The position numbers were made by a program, and so were the translations under genes. A DNA stretch of 8,757 nt from assembly GCA_023381235.1 (NCBI GenBank), contig JAMCTV010000053.1, forward strand, positions 1 through 8,757, read 5' to 3'. The notes beneath the pieces were generated by a model. That model had not been told where the DNA came from, ran no database searches, and saw only the letters and a list, made by a program, of their open reading frames with translations. Numbering within the stretch: position 1 is the first letter of the stretch; each line of letters opens with the position of its first letter. The stretch comes from Gammaproteobacteria bacterium (lineage in GTDB: Bacteria > Pseudomonadota > Gammaproteobacteria > SURF-13). Below are positions 6,694 to 8,757 of the stretch, one piece after another.

Positions 6694-7235
6694 CACGATT
6701 CTCCATTGCCCGGCTTGGCATAACGGGCGATATATAAGGACTGGGCGATGACGAAGGCGAAGGTGAGCCCCAGCATGCCGAATAATTTGAAATCCACCCA
6801 GGTGTCGGTGTCGAAGTGATATACCACGTAGAGGTTGGCCGCGCCGAGCATGGCGAAGAATATCACCCATGCCAGGTTCAAGCGCCGCCATATCACAACG
6901 GGCAGGACGATGGCTGCGCCCATCATGCGCTGCACGAAATTTTTGCCTCCGATGAACTGGCTGCCGAGGAAAGCCGCCGCCAGCAGCCAGTTGAGCACGG
7001 TGGGCTTCCACTTGATGAAAATTTCATCGTGCAGCAGCAGCGTCACGCCGCCAAACACCGCGATCAGGCCGAGACTGATGAGTTGCATGTTTTCAAAGCG
7101 CCGGTGTTTGTGCCAGAACAGGCCCACCTGTATAAACGAGGCGGCGATGGCGACGCCGGTTGCGATGTAGATGCCGTAAGCTTTATAGGCGGCAAAAAAC
7201 AGTATTATCGGGAAAAAATCAAACAGGAATTTCAT
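6693..7235 (-). CDS. yciB: Inner-membrane septation/envelope protein YciB (IspZ)
   Basis: The 180-residue polytopic protein matches the YciB/IspZ family in length (E. coli 179) and key motifs: MKFLFDFFPIILFFAAYK at the start, FGGVTLLLHDEIFIKWKPTV (about 61-80), IGGKNFVQRMMG (95-106), a tryptophan and RRLNLAWVIFF (117-127), and WVDFKLFG (146-153). Hydrophobic stretches at about 20-40, 51-68, 80-95, 119-139 and 151-170 suggest five membrane segments. The family takes part in cell-envelope synthesis and septum formation and interacts with elongation and division proteins in E. coli; loss affects envelope integrity. The gene begins 51 bp after mutS with only a poor ribosome site (GGCAAG region) before the ATG. 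Its stop overlaps the yciI start by one base. It may be co-transcribed with mutS, or have its own promoter that I cannot identify in the short gap. Confidence 0.95.
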   Translation of the reverse strand: MKFLFDFFPIILFFAAYKAYGIYIATGVAIAASFIQVGLFWHKHRRFENMQLISLGLIAVFGGVTLLLHDEIFIKWKPTVLNWLLAAAFLGSQFIGGKNFVQRMMGAAIVLPVVIWRRLNLAWVIFFAMLGAANLYVVYHFDTDTWVDFKLFGMLGLTFAFVIAQSLYIARYAKPGNGES

Positions 7236-7286
7236 GGCTTGCCGGCGTGCTTGAGGAAACAGTACATTTTCGCATTTCCCGCTGTC

Positions 7287-8757
7287 TTATAACAGGGATT
7301 TCAGGCGATACAAGGCTTCCAGCGCCTCCTTGGGCGTGATCTCGTCGGGCTGCAAGGCGCTCATTGCCCCGATGAGCGGATGGGTGGAGGAAGCGGGGAG
7401 CAACGGCAGTTGCTGCGAGGGCGGCGCCATCAGGCTCTCTTGTTCCAGCAGGCGCAGGCGCTGCCCGGCCTCTTCGATGACCTCCGGCGGCACACCCGCG
7501 AGCGCCGCGACCTGCAAGCCGTAACTTTGATTGGCCGGGCCATCCTTGACGGCGTACAGAAACACAATGCCGTGACCGTGCTCCACGGCGTCAAGATGCA
7601 CGTTGGCGATGTTGTCGCAGGTTTGCGGCAGTGCGGTGAGTTCGAAATAGTGTGTGGCGAACAGGGTAAAGGCGCGCAGCTTGCGCGCGAGGTGCGCGCA
7701 AGAGGCCCAGGCCACTGATAATCCATCGAAGGTGCTGGTGCCGCGCCCGACTTCGTCCATCAGCACCAGACTTTCCGCCGTCGCGTTGTGCAGGATATTG
7801 GCGGTCTCGGTCATCTCCACCATGAAGGTGGAACGTCCGGAGGCGAGCTCGTCGGCGCTGCCGATGCGCGTGAAGATGCGGTCTACCGGCCCGATCACGG
7901 CGCGCCGCGCGGGAACGAAGCTGCCGATATGGGCGAGCAGTACGATGAGCGCGCATTGGCGCATGTAGGTGGATTTGCCGCCCATGTTGGGGCCGGTGAT
8001 GATGAGCATGCGCCGCGTGTCATTCAGTTCCAGATCATTGGCGACGAAGGGCGCGGCGAGCGCCTGCTCCACCACCGGATGCCGCCCGCCTTCGATCAAG
8101 ATGCCCGGTGCATCTGTCAATTCCGGTGCGCTCAGATTCAGGCTTTGCGCGCGTCCGGCCAGATTGCACAGCACGTCCAACTCGGCCAGCGCCTCCGCCG
8201 TGGCTTGCAGCGCGGGCAACGGGGCCATGAGCTTTTCCAGCAACCCGTCGTACAGCGCCTTCTCCCGCGCCAGCGCGCGTTCCGCCGCAGACAGCGCCCT
8301 GTCCTCGAAGCTTTTTAATTCCGGCGTGATGTAGCGCTCCACGCCTTTCAAGGTCTGGCGGCGCTGATAATCCTCCGGCACGCGTCCGCTTTGCGCGCGT
8401 GTCACCTCGATGTAATAACCGTGCACCTGGTTGTAGGCGACCTTGAGTGTGGCGATGCCGCTGCGTGCGCGTTCGCGCGCCTCCAGGTCAACAAGATACT
8501 GCCCGGCGTTGGCGCGCAGCGATCGCAGTTCATCCAATTCCGCGTCATAGCCCGGCGCGATCACGCCGCCGTCACGGATCAGCATGGGCGGATTTTCCAC
8601 CAGCGCGCGTGTGAGCAGTTGCGTAAGTTCCGGGTATTCCGCGATATTTTCATTCAGTTCGCGCAAGCGCGAGGAGTCTTGTGCGCCGAGCAAGGCGCGC
8701 AGTGGCGGCAATACGTTGAGGCTCGCACGCAGTTGCGTGAGATCACGCGGGCGCGCC
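7287..8757 (-). CDS. mutS: DNA mismatch repair protein MutS (5' end beyond the window)
   Basis: MutS recognises base mismatches and small loops and recruits MutL to start strand-directed repair. The visible 489 residues and the TAA stop are the C-terminal half of a protein of about 850 residues; the mismatch-binding domain and connector lie to the right of the window. The fragment starts in the lever region with ARPRDLTQLRASLN, then shows the clamp and lever (to about 205, including YNQVHGYYIEVT and YITPELKSFE) and the ABC ATPase: Walker A GPNMGGKS (bases 7994-7971), STFMVEM (about residues 309-315), Walker B LVLMDE and the following GRGTSTFDG (from base 7769), and ATHYFEL. A Gln/Pro-rich spacer separates the helix-turn-helix dimer region from the terminal ALEALYRLKSLL helix. 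All ATPase motifs are intact. It is read in the same direction as yciB and ends 51 bp before it. Confidence 0.97.
   Translation of the reverse strand, partial: ARPRDLTQLRASLNVLPPLRALLGAQDSSRLRELNENIAEYPELTQLLTRALVENPPMLIRDGGVIAPGYDAELDELRSLRANAGQYLVDLEARERARSGIATLKVAYNQVHGYYIEVTRAQSGRVPEDYQRRQTLKGVERYITPELKSFEDRALSAAERALAREKALYDGLLEKLMAPLPALQATAEALAELDVLCNLAGRAQSLNLSAPELTDAPGILIEGGRHPVVEQALAAPFVANDLELNDTRRMLIITGPNMGGKSTYMRQCALIVLLAHIGSFVPARRAVIGPVDRIFTRIGSADELASGRSTFMVEMTETANILHNATAESLVLMDEVGRGTSTFDGLSVAWASCAHLARKLRAFTLFATHYFELTALPQTCDNIANVHLDAVEHGHGIVFLYAVKDGPANQSYGLQVAALAGVPPEVIEEAGQRLRLLEQESLMAPPSQQLPLLPASSTHPLIGAMSALQPDEITPKEALEALYRLKSLL

Noticed and set aside
7236..7286. A separate promoter or terminator between mutS and yciB
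   Set aside because: The 51-bp gap has no hairpin with a T-tract and no -35/-10 pair at acceptable spacing.
1..8757. A mobile element, CRISPR array, tRNA/rRNA or new defence-type system
   Set aside because: Every long stretch is explained by recognised housekeeping genes. I saw no regularly spaced repeats, transposase-like frames, cloverleaf-like sequence or sudden base-composition change apart from the short smc-zipA spacer.

Overview
The window is GC-rich chromosomal DNA, most likely from a gammaproteobacterium outside the enteric group. The evidence for this is the pairing of zipA, a division gene essentially confined to Gammaproteobacteria, with an SMC-type condensin. Enteric relatives use MukB instead. 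The smc-zipA-ligA order and a BolA/YciI/YciB set close to the E. coli proteins point the same way. I cannot assign an order or genus from the sequence alone.

Layout: two head-to-head (convergent) gene blocks. The left block reads rightward: the 3' part of smc (its 5' end is missing), a 239-bp intergenic stretch with two adjacent near-perfect palindromes, zipA, and ligA, whose start overlaps the end of zipA. The right block reads leftward: the 3' part of mutS (its 5' end lies beyond the right edge), yciB, yciI, bolA and a lipoprotein parvulin isomerase (ppiC type). The yciB-yciI-bolA stops and starts overlap, and ppiC follows after 12 bp, so these four look like one translationally coupled unit. 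A strong hairpin that can serve as a terminator in both directions lies between ligA and ppiC.

Function: this is housekeeping DNA for chromosome organisation (SMC), division-ring anchoring (ZipA), ligation of nicked DNA (LigA), mismatch repair (MutS), envelope and septation (YciB), iron-sulfur/redox regulation (BolA), a small YciI-fold protein, and periplasmic protein folding (PpiC type). I see no mobile element, CRISPR array, tRNA or rRNA, and no evidence of a new multi-gene system.

The one structural anomaly is at the left edge. Bases 1-74 are an exact reverse complement of bases 1644-1717 inside smc, and they interrupt the smc reading frame. This looks like a fold-back chimera or contig-end artefact rather than biology, and anyone using the smc 5' end should treat bases 1-74 as suspect.
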